A stretch of 64,000 nucleotides of DNA from Gymnorhina tibicen (taxonomy: Eukaryota > Chordata > Aves > Passeriformes > Artamidae). The DNA lies in assembly GCA_013399875.1 (NCBI GenBank), contig VXAZ01004547.1:489455-553454 (forward strand), written 5' to 3'. The notes below the pieces were generated by a model that was not told the origin of the DNA, ran no database searches, and was given only the letters and a program-made list of their open reading frames with translations. The translations under genes and the position numbers were made by a program. Below are positions 38,929 through 48,830 of this stretch, piece by piece. Positions within the stretch are counted from its first letter, which is position 1, and each line of letters starts with the position of its first letter.

Positions 38929-39009
38929 CTCCATGCCGCAGTTCATCATCCAATAAGGTCTGCAGATGACAGGGACCTAACTGCAATGGTATAAATGGCA
39001 TTAAAACAC
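38929..39009 (-). other. Exon-like island, unidentified
   Basis: On the minus strand a strong pyrimidine tract (TTTCTTTTTCTTTG) ends in GGCAG, followed by 81 bases that stay open in one phase (VLMPFIPLQLGPCHLQTLL, then DDELRHG) and end at a consensus donor GAG/GTGAGA. I do not recognise the peptide and found no convincing partner exon, so it may be an exon of an unknown transcript or chance. Confidence 0.25.
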
Positions 39010-41047
39010 CTGCCAAATCAAAGAAAAAGAAACAGTTCTTCACATGTTTTTTTTGTTTGGTTGGTTTTTAAACCAGGATGATTTGACTGTTAAGGTCATT
39101 ATGCCCTTGGCCTTTCTGCAATTCGCTAGTATGCAAACAGCATGGATTCCTGAGTATTCTAAGGGTGAAGTGAGTATTAGTTCACTTGGTCTGCAAGAGG
39201 GAAAGTGAAAGGATGATTTTGGTCCTACAGGTGGAGGCTTCAAGCCAGGTTAATTCCTTAATAGCATTTATTGGGATGATGCACATTAAAAAAACCCTAG
39301 CTAATTAAGCTGCATATTATGTTTTCTTAAATATTTTATTAAATAAATAATATTTAAGGTAATAAAATAATCATTCTGGAATATAATAATGTCTCAGGCA
39401 CCGAGGGAATAAAGAGTATGAAACTCATTAAAATGTAATCATTGAGATATTACCTTGTTACTTGCATTTCAATATCATGAACATACTTTATCTTGTAGGT
39501 TAAAGAGTTTTCAGTGATAGTTATTGGGACTTGTTTGTTTTAAATAAGTCCCAGAAGGGTTTTCCTTGTAATCCCCTTATAAAAAAGGTGGGTATTAAAT
39601 ATTTCAATTACAATAATTCTGAAGTGTAATATAAATTCAAGATAATTAAAAAATACCAATTTTATTTCAGGAAAGTTTCATGTCCACTGAATTTAATACA
39701 TATTTCTCCTTCATTCAAGAAGATTGAATGAAGAAAACAGTAATTTTACTGTAGTTTATTTATACAGTGGAACAAATTTCCAACACTTGTACTAGGCAGT
39801 TTACCAAAGGAAGTACATAAAGACAGTAAAAAAGAAGCTTTTGTTTTAAGTTCAACCTTTATATCTGCTTCAGGTATTTAAATATTGTAATTTCCAAGCT
39901 GGAATAACCATGAGGTATGTCTGGGTAAAGGATGCAGCCTCCTAACCTAGGAAAGAGGAATTAGCATAAACAGAGAGGTTAACAGGTCACAAATTCTCTA
40001 GACACTTGGACAAAACCCCCAAAAAATGGGGGTCCATTTACAGCAGGTCTGTCCTTTACATTAAAGAAGTACGTAGGTATCTGTGTCATTGTGGTTTCAC
40101 TTTTTCTACGTTTTGGCAAACTTAAAAATAGATTCCATCATACTGCAAACTAATGTATTACCTAGCATGTTTACCTGTACATTCAAGGTCAAGGCTTCCC
40201 ACTGAGTTTCCTATCTAAGTATTAATAACAGAGCTGTGAACTTTCAGGTGGCTTTTTCCTTCAACTTTTAAAGCTTCAGATGATGAGATTTAATGAACTA
40301 TTGACCATTGTTCCATATTATACAGCTTTTATTATGAGATTTACTGACCTTTACTTGATATTACCCATCTGAAGAAACTTTGGAGCTTTATGTCAGTTTC
40401 TTATGGCAGTTTTTGTCTGTCAAACTGGTAAATATAAAAACTTCCCTATAAAATAAAAAGCACAGGCACTGGATTTACAGAAATCAAGAAAATCCGGGAA
40501 GTTTTTAGTCTATGGGTTAGCAAGTAATGCAGTCAAAATAAGGCTGTAAACCCAGAATTATTGAATTGAAACCTAATGGTGCATTTTTGCTAATAAAATC
40601 ATGCTTACATTTTACACTACGATTTCAAGTAGGTATGCCCCCAGTACAACCTTCAGTGTTATGCAGAAATACTGAAAATAGGTATAAACATCTCTCTGCT
40701 ATCCTATAGTCTGCAGTACAGACGCTGAGCAAAGCCTGATTTTCACTGCAGTATTATTTCATTTCAGGCTCACACCTCTGTACATTACACAGCTAGCCTG
40801 CTTTCTTTTCTGCAGTTTAGTCCACAAACTAGAGATAAAAAAGTAAAGAGAGCAGCAGAAAAGGTTCTTCCAATCTTCCAATGGCACCTCCAAGGACAGC
40901 TAGCTGAAATACATAAATAATTCAACTGTGGTAGCAGAGATAAACTCAGTCCTGTTCTGATTGCTGAGGCCACAGCAACAGCTTACCAGAAAAGACAATG
41001 CCAGGATCTCCTTTTTCCTCCAGATCAGGTCAGCACAATCCTAAAGG

Positions 41048-41440
41048 TTCCCTCTTACATGGGTTTTTGTGACCCAAGTGCAGCACCCAGCACTCTGCTT
41101 TGTTGAACCTCACACAATTAACCTCAACCCTTTGATCCAGCCTATCCAGATCCCTCTGTAGAGCCTTCCTCCAGCAGATTAACATTTCCACATGACTTGG
41201 TGTCACCCACAAACTGACTGAGGGGGCACTCGATCCCCTTGTCCGGATAGAGTACTGAGCCCTGGGGAACACCTTTAGTGACTGGCTGGATGTAGCTCCA
41301 TGCACCATCACTTTCTGGGCCTGAACAGCTGGCCAGCTTTTTACCCAGTGAAGAGTGCACCATCCATACACCTGTCCAAGCCATGAGCAGCCTGTTTCTC
41401 CAGGAGAATGCTGTGGGAAGTGGTGCCAAAGCCTTTACTT
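41048..41440 (-). pseudogene. CR1 LINE ORF2 reverse-transcriptase fragment
   Basis: On the minus strand the translation matches the avian CR1 reverse-transcriptase region in the order GVPQGSVL, GIECPLSQFVGDTK, ALQRDLDRLDQRVEVNCVRF, NKAECWVLHLGHKNP. The catalytic FADD block is altered to FVGD, the stretch between GSVL and GIEC is deleted, and the upstream part switches frame. It is an inactive internal fragment lacking both ends of the element. Confidence 0.9.
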
Positions 41441-43985
41441 TGATTTACAAAGTACTGTCTGTGCTGCCCAGAACCATTGCCCATGCCTATTTGTCTCCTC
41501 CTTACCACCCATGATACCCATCTCGCTGCTCTCACTCCTCTGTGGCTTTTGTCCACTCAACCTTTTGCAGCTCACTCTGGTCTTCAGCTGAGTGCAATCA
41601 AAATCTATTTCTCATAGAGCATTGGGCATCCAAAGCTGCATATAATTGCAAAGCAGGCTTTTAGCAAATGAGCCTTGGGGCTCAGGTCATCCTGCAGAAA
41701 GCTGGAAGGACAAGGTGGAGACAGCCAAAATTTTGCTCACAGTAGTGTGTTCCGTGTATGTCTCAGGCTGTGTGAGCCAGTGGGGCCCAAGCTCCCTATC
41801 CTGGATCTTCCCAGGCTCACCTTCATGTGGGCTGACACGTTAGGGACAGGATGCTTAAGTGTGCAGTAGCCTGGACTAGACAAATAAACATCACCAGCAA
41901 GTAGGGACAAAAAAGGGCTAATGTTCTGAAAGGTGTCCTTGTCCCCTTACAGGGCAAGGAAAGAGGTGGTGAGGTTATACTTGAGGGGATTGGTAAGGCT
42001 TGGGACAGATGATAGGAGGACCTTGCTGGACGTTCAGAAAGACTTTGCTGAATAAGTATTTTGTTCTGTAACAGAAGGGAAGTAATTTTGTGTATCATCC
42101 AAACAAGGTTGTGGGTTATTTCATGATACAAAATTCTCAAATGAATGGAATCTTGTGTAAGATAAAGAAAAGCCTGATTTCAGGCTAAACAGGCTGAACA
42201 TTAGCCTGTTTTAAAAGATGTATGCACATAATCAGATTTTTATCTTTTTAGATAAACGGATAAGTACTACATTTCATATTCGTTATCTGTAGGGCCAAAG
42301 TATAAATCTCCAATTTAGACACCTAAATTAAATGGTCAGATTTTCAGATGTGTTACTTATTCAGACATTCTCAGGCAGCACATTTCGGAATAGAACCATG
42401 CCATTTAACTGTAACAGAGCAGCCAAATCATTCAAATAACTATAGTTTTTCTCAAAGCAATGTGAATGCTGCCATCTAGCTATACAGTATCAGTATATCT
42501 TTAGTCCAGTTCTGCTAGACACCAACCTGTTCAGTTTCAGTTTGGAATAGAGCAGAATAGAGATACAAAAATTCCAATTGCACTTCTGTCAATTTAAAAA
42601 GTTGACGTCAGCATTCATTGTTAAAAAGAAATTATAGTATTATAAAATACTATTTTGACTGCAAACTGAAAGGATAAGAACAACAAGGTTAAAATTATTG
42701 CATCTGATGGTGAACAAGCCTTGTGAATGATGTATTTTACAAATGCAGGATTTTATTTTTCAAAGGTTTATACACGCCTTCAGATAAATTGACTTAATAA
42801 TAAAGTTAAAACCACACATATGTAAACTGAAGTCTAGATCCACTTTCAGTTTCAAGATTCACTTACCAAAGATCAGTGTTTCTACAAAACACTTTGTTTA
42901 ACAAATATCCTTATTGTTATGCTTGATCCATAAACTGTTTGGAAGTGTTTATGTAGTGTCAGCTGAACCCTCAGTATTCTCACAGTACTGTTTGAGTTCT
43001 GCCATGGCCGTATGGAGGCACTTTGGGATGAATATCATTGCATGCTCAAGATGTTGATCCACCAAGCACCTCACTGAACACCTCTTTGGGTAACCAAAGG
43101 ACCAAGAGACAGAAGACACGTGCACAGGACTCTTCCTAATACTGAGAAGGCGATGGGTGGTCTCAGCACCTAGACTTGACAACTAAAAGAACTGATTTTC
43201 ACATTTCATCCAGAGCATTATGTACAGAGTTGGGCAGAGCCAGACTGCTGTTTGAGTTTACTCAGTGGATAACTACAATCACTCTGGTTGAGCTCCTGCC
43301 CGTCAATTTGAGGAGCTTGTATTTCAAAACAAATAGAGACATACGACTCCTTCAGTTCTTTTTCCTAGGTGGGGAAAATGGATGTAATTACAGGACAGAT
43401 AAGTCACCTAGTTAAACACACAGTCTCTAAGTACAAAGCTGCTGGGAAACCTATCCATTTCCCACCTGAGGAAAAAAAATCTACTTCATGTAGCACACAC
43501 AGAGTGAGACTCCACATAGATTCTGAAACCTATCCAAAGACAGACATACCTTAAAAATAAAAGGAAAGGAAATGTACATAAGCAGATGTCTTTTATTGAG
43601 TATTTCATATATCCATGCCAAACAGGACACAAAACATGACAAATATCCCTGCACAGGACCAGTCCATAGCATTCTCTAGTCTAAAGACTGGCCAGTATGA
43701 GATTCATCAAAGAAAGATGCAAGAAAACATGTTGTTATTTACAAAATAACGGCCCTCGGACCCATTCCAATTCAAGCAAAAGGAGACTGGTCTGAATTTC
43801 AGATTGTGAAGAGCTGAAACTAGAAGAAGATGAGCCAGAACTTGCACAGGCAGGGTCGCAGATTGCCTCGTCTATATCATTAGGAAAACAGATGTTCTTC
43901 CACATCATCTGAAGCAAAATCTTGATGAAATTTATTCTTACATACAGTATACCACAAGGCCCTAATTCTGCCAATATAATTTTGG
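41441..43985. other. Intergenic, no gene confirmed
   Basis: AT-rich non-coding sequence. Near its right end an exon-like open segment on the minus strand follows GCTTCAG at about 43910 (MMWKNICFPNDIDEAICDPA, then a serine-rich part, stop near 43735). It is not recognised and is discussed among the findings. Confidence 0.5.
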
Positions 43986-43989
43986 AATA

Positions 43990-44535
43990 GCACACTGTAA
44001 AGTTTGGGTTTATGTGCTTTTGTGCACACACACACGCACACACTCTCACACACACAGAGCTAATTAGAATTACAGCTTCTTATTGAAAGACAAAGAGTCT
44101 GCATGCAATCAAATTACTAACTCAATTTATCACAAAGGGAAAAGCCACTTGGACTCTGAAAAACATGGAAAAAACAACACTTAATTTTACTGGTGCTATA
44201 CATTAGTTTTCAGTTTGACATATTAGTGCTTGATGGTGGTGTGAGCCACAGAAATCAGAAGATAGAAAAGAAGTTACCTGTCCTGTTCCCAGAGAAAGTA
44301 ATTTATGGTGAAGTGCTATCAACATGCAGACCTCTGTTTCTCCTAAACATCAAGAGTATTAAAAAATATATTTAATTATGGATTAAGTATGAGATGCACT
44401 GCTTTCTAACTCTGCATTTTCAGTCTTGCATTTTTAATGTTCTCTGTAGCCTTCCACCCACCTCAAAAACCCTGTAAAACAACAGCCAAGAAACCCAGGA
44501 TAAATTTCATAATTCAGTATTTTTTATTAGTTGTA
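43990..44535 (+). repeat. Local duplication, copy 1
   Basis: About 0.55 kb that is collinear with 48025-48672, in the same direction. Shared blocks include TATGTGCTTTTGT followed by a CA repeat, ACAGCTTCTTATT, TACTAACTCAATT, TTTTCAGTTTGACA, ACATGCAGACCTCTGTTTCT, TTTAATTATGGAT, CTTTCTAACTCTGCATTTTC and ACCCAGGATAA. The copies have clearly diverged, so the event is not recent. No coding content is evident. Confidence 0.88.
44023..44057 (+). repeat. (CA)n microsatellite
   Basis: An interrupted CA dinucleotide run inside duplication copy 1. A shorter, broken version is at the matching place of copy 2 (48061-48080). Confidence 0.9.
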
Positions 44536-46980
44536 TAAAATTTCACTCCCGCACTTACGAAGTGCAAAGTGCCCCTCAATAGTCTCTCTTTTTTGATAGC
44601 AGCATCTTTTCCAACTTTGGCGCTGAAAGAAGTATATTTCAACACCTCTGCTGCTTTCTGCAGTCTGACAGTACGTAAAATCATTCTGGAAAGCACAGCT
44701 GCTATCTAATAAAATCCACTGTTCCAAGTGCCACAAAGGGGGCATGATGGAATACTCACTCCATCAGCATTTGAATTTATCCTTCCTCTGAACTGAGCAT
44801 CTCAGCATTGTATCAACATGTGTGAATAACTTGAGTTTTGTGGTGCCCAGATTTGCTGTCCCAGCACCTATAAACCATCCAACAGAAGAACTTTGTTACC
44901 AGTAGTCTTTACAGAGCCAGATATTTCCCTGGTATTTCCTCTTCTGACCATTTTTGTCAAATTACTTTAGGTACTGCTGAATAAACAAACTGAACTCCCA
45001 GTCAGCTTTAACTGGTCCATCACCTGTCTCTCCAGTTCTCCTACTGCTATCCCCATTAGCAGACCCTCCCAGGAGCACTTTGATCCCTTTCCAGAAACGT
45101 TTTCCTTAGGCTGGACTTGAGGAACATGTTTGTACTATCTCTGGCAGTTGGAACTATTAAATCTGGGGTCCCATAAAATGGTTTTGGTTTTCTGTGCTTG
45201 CTCTGCGGGTACAACACAAGAACACAACAGACTGGGGAGACAGCATTTAGTGATTGTACACATGCAAATAATTGCTCACAGCAAAGAGCAGGGAAAAACC
45301 TTGCACAAGATGGCAGCAGCCTGGCACACGGCCAAATGCAGTGCACAGATGCTGTCTGGACCTGGATCTGTTTCTTTGAATTAGAGCCTCCTCCTTCCCA
45401 GGGCTGTACTGGTAACAGCCAGGTTATTCCACCACCCTTTGGGACTAGGCATCCCAGATGGGATTGTCTCAGGAAGTAGGTGCCTTTCCAGATGTTTCAT
45501 ACTTGTCTGCTCTAAGTGCATTATCCCTGCTTGTAGCTCAAGGCTGTCAACACTGCACAGAGATGCTGAAGATGTGTTCTTGCACCTTAACAAAGTGCCA
45601 GTTCAGTCTGAGGTCAGTGGATGGAATAATTTTTAAAAGGTGCAGTATTACCTTTGTCAGACAGCTATTATTGCTATTTCCTTGCTTGGCCTCAGGACAA
45701 TTTATCTGCAAATGATTATGGAGTTTGAAGTCAGAAAAAAGGTAATAATCACAGTGAGATCATCTATTCAGCTACCACAAAAGTTTTTAGTATTGTTAGG
45801 AGCTGTGGAATAATTACATATTCAGTTGTGCCCACACAACAGTGATTTATTGTGCTTCCATCAGTGATTCGGGAGCTGCTGACTAAAAGTGCTCTGTCTA
45901 TGCAGCCTGATTCCCTTTGGATGTGTAACCAGGTTACAGTCATACTGGCATTTGGCGTGAGTCAATGAAATTTATTTCCATATGAGTAAGTAGTTTGGGA
46001 GATTTGTCGCATACTTTTTACTCACAGCCTCACTCCCCCAAGTTTGTTAGCATTTACAGATCAGTTTGAGATCCCTCAATGATTTTACTGCTTGTGATGT
46101 TTAAGTAACTTGGAGATATATATACAAAGATATATATATAGTTTGTTGATCCTTAATACAGATATATTCACAGTTATTGTCTAGCTTGTATAGAACTTTC
46201 TGTTATTAAAGTATAAAAATGAGATATTTGGGGTAAATTACTTTTATGAAAGTGCAGTCACAAATTAAGCAAGCCCACAGTGGTTGTTAAGATTGATATC
46301 ACTACAGATATAGCTTACCATAAGCAGAATTAGCATTTACAAATGATGTTGAAGACTTGCAGAAAAAACACACAGTTTAAAACTTGCATATTCAGGTGAG
46401 ACAAAAGCAGTTTATTTCTATAGCAGTAAGAGGGAACATGTCTTGATAGCGATTCAGCCCTGAGTCTAATTCTGACTTAAAGCAAAAGTACTGGGGCTTA
46501 CATAAATTCACAGCAGATACAAGCTGCCCTGTGAGGTGGGGGCTGAAACAGCAGAGCAGCATCTGGTGAAAGGAAAGGTTGTCAGGGCACATGTGCCCAT
46601 GTGTTCCTATAGCAGCTGAGAGTACAGCCTTGGTGTTCACCTGTCCAGCTCTTCCCTCCCTCGCTTGTGGTTCAGCTACATCGCTCATCAACTTCTGGAC
46701 CTCGCAAGGTCTGCTCCCACGAAACAATGTTGGCAAAGGTACCCCCTGCATCGTTAAAAAAAATTTTAAAGTCTTTCTGTTGTCTTGCAGCCCTGCTTCA
46801 AAAGAGAGTGCCACTTTTTGTCATAAAAATGTTTTTTATTTCCTTGCAAGCTTTGCATATATGCACATAACATAATTCAGTGACATCTACCCAAGTGCAA
46901 CCTACCATCTGTTTAAACAAATGTTTAGGGCCCTCTCCACCAGTCCAAACCCTCATCTGTCTGCATACTGCTGCATATAC
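44536..46980. other. Intergenic, no gene seen
   Basis: AT-rich sequence between duplication copy 1 and the 58-bp repeat. A short AT dinucleotide tract lies at 46112-46141. The open frames here are of chance length. Confidence 0.55.
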
Positions 46981-46983
46981 AAA

Positions 46984-47165
46984 TATCATCCTCACCGCTG
47001 TCTGGAAAGAGGAACTCTCCCTGATTTGTGCACAGCTTGTCTCTCATCATCACTGCTGTTCAGAAAGAGGAACTCTCCCTGATTTGTGCACAGCTTGTCT
47101 CTCATCATCACTGCTGTTCAGAAAGAGGAACTCTCCCTGATTTGTGGACAACTTGTTTCTCTTTC
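46984..47165 (+). repeat. 58-bp tandem repeat, about 3 copies
   Basis: The unit starts GAAAGAGGAACTCTCCCTGA and runs on through TTTGTGCACAGCTTGT and CATCATCACTGCTGTTCA. Copies begin at 47005, 47063 and 47121, exactly 58 bases apart. The first two are nearly identical; the third is diverged at its end, and a partial diverged unit precedes the first. Confidence 0.95.
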
Positions 47166-47767
47166 AGGTAGCTCTCTGTTTCTTGTCAGCAGGAAAAGGA
47201 CTGAAGAGTGGGCATGTGAAAAGTTTAGAGCACAGAATTCCTAGAAAAATGCTGTGCTAGAAGCCACAACATGTGACAAATTTCCGGAGATACTTTGGAG
47301 CTAAATGAAGCTAAGAGGTAAATCCATCTGCCAAGGGCAGTGCTGGACAGGGCTGCCACTACCTAAAGTCAATATTTACTATGAATTTCTTATGTGGTCC
47401 TGAGTGTATTAAAAGTTGGTTCATGGTACATACAGTACCTGAGAAAGCAAGTTAGTGAGCCTTAACAGGGCTGGAGCCCAGCAAGTTCTGGAAGAGCTAG
47501 CACAGGTAAAGTGCCATGCACCGTGGAATGCACCTTTGCTAGATTTAACCTGGCTAGAAATCTTCCACGTGGAAGTCAAGCTGCAGAAGATTTTTAGCAT
47601 TGATTATCAAGGTTGCAAATCAGTAATATACTGCCAGATTATATCCAGAAATTCAAGCAGCTGTTTCACTGAGAAGTTGGAAGTTTGACCGAGAACATGA
47701 GTGTTGATGTTCTACGACACATGCTGGATGTTTAATGAAGTAATTTTTTTTTTGGTTTTTTTCACAG

Positions 47768-47849
47768 CACCAGTGCACAAATGCAGCTCCCCCCTCCCAC
47801 AGCCCAGCACTCAGGGCAGCAACCAGCTCCAGCTTGTCCAGGCTGGCAA
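47768..47849 (+). other. Exon-like island upstream of SPART
   Basis: An 82-base segment with near-consensus splice signals on the plus strand: a long T tract ending TTTTTTTCACAG before it and AA/GTAAGT after it. It lies about 0.9 kb before the SPART CpG promoter. It could be an alternative non-coding first-region exon of SPART or part of a long non-coding RNA, or be fortuitous. Confidence 0.25.
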
Positions 47850-48024
47850 GTAAGTAACACCTGGAGGCAGCCACCTTTGGAAATACAACCCTGAACAGTG
47901 CAGCCTGCCATTCTGGCACAATTAAAGTAACAGTCAGAATGAAATGAGAAAACACAACATGAAGGGGAGATTTAAGAATGATAGCTTTTAGCCCTTATTT
48001 TTCCATTTTTGGATATTCATGCCA

Positions 48025-48672
48025 ACTCCATAACTAGAATTTGGGTATATGTGCTTTTGTACACACGTGTACACACACATACAGCTAATCAGAGATACAG
48101 CTTCTTATTAAAAGATGAAGACATATATGGATTTAAATTACTAACTCAATTCCTTATAAATGGAAAAGCCACTCGCTCGGCTGCTGAAAAACAATAGGAA
48201 AAAACCAACTTGATATCACTGGGGCTATACATCACTTTTCAGTTTGACACATTGGTCCTAGATGGTGTTGTGACCCACAGAAACCAGAAGTCAAAAAAGA
48301 AGTGATCTTCCACCTTCCCAGCGAAATTAATTTGTAGTGAAGTGAAATCAACATGCAGACCTCTGTTTCTCCCAAGTATCAAGAGCATTTAAGAAAAAAA
48401 AAAAAAAAAAAAAGTTTAATTATGGATACCGTATGAGACGCATTGCTTTCTAACTCTGCATTTTCAATTTTGCATTTTTAATATTCTGTGTAGCCTTCTA
48501 ACCCTCCCCCCAAAAAACCCAAACAAACAAAAAAATCTCCCCCCAACTCATAAAAACAAACAAACAAGCATTCCTCCAAAAATAAAACAAACAAACGAAA
48601 CCACTCACAAAACCAAAAACACGACACCAAAACCCAGGATAACCGGTTCGGCGTTACTTATTAATTGCGCAA
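48025..48672 (+). repeat. Local duplication, copy 2, abutting SPART promoter
   Basis: Second copy of the block at 43990-44535, about 4.03 kb away. It is longer because of a pure poly(A) run (48393-48412) and an expanded A/C-rich tract (48500-48640). After the tract, homology resumes at ACCCAGGATAA and runs to about the TTACTTATTAATTG at the edge of the SPART CpG island. Confidence 0.88.
48500..48640 (+). repeat. A/C-rich low-complexity tract
   Basis: About 140 bases composed almost only of A and C (ACAAACAAA-type words and runs of C), with T and G rare. It lies directly before the SPART promoter and expands a 60-base segment of duplication copy 1. Confidence 0.9.
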
Positions 48673-48830
48673 AGCCCCGCCCCCGGGCCGAGGCAGCCCC
48701 GCGCCGGGTGACGCCAGAGCCGCGACCCTTCGGGCCCGCCCGCTGCCGCCTGACCCGGGCGCAGGCGGGGCTGGGCTGGGCTCGGCGCGGCGGAGACGCC
48801 CGGCTCGGTGAGNTCAGGGCAGGTTGAACC
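48655..48830 (+). promoter_or_regulatory. SPART: SPART CpG-island promoter and untranslated exon 1
   Basis: A sharp switch to GC- and CpG-rich sequence. Visible sites are a C/EBP-like palindrome TTGCGCAA at 48665-48672, a GC box CCCCGCCCC at 48675-48683, and a GTGACGCC CRE-like half site near 48708. No TATA box is seen. A probable donor, GGCTCG/GTGAGN at 48807/48808, would end a non-coding exon 1. It would splice 4.8 kb downstream to the exon carrying the ATG. The transcription start is not determined. Confidence 0.75.
48813..48813. other. Single ambiguous base
   Basis: One N in the SPART CpG island, at position +6 of the proposed exon 1 donor. Confidence 1.

Larger units (their letters stand above)
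29322..41040. other. Intergenic, no confirmed gene
   Basis: Long AT-rich stretch between the two genes. It contains a T/C-rich low-complexity tract at 37886-37936, a short (CCCTGT)-like run near 36285-36312, and a very AT-rich part around 39290-39390. A 134-residue open frame on the minus strand at 29864-30268 and an exon-like 81-bp island at 38929-39009 were examined; neither can be tied to a known gene. Confidence 0.5.

Noticed and set aside
44514..44696. 60-residue basic frame on the minus strand with faint likeness to ATP synthase epsilon subunit
   Set aside because: Only scattered residues agree, the spacing from the Met differs, and the alternative frame is open as well; most likely chance.
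43990..48672. Idea that the duplicated segments are LTRs of one provirus
   Set aside because: No internal gag or pol remnants, no primer-binding site or polypurine tract seen, and one copy merges into a CpG promoter; a local duplication explains it better.
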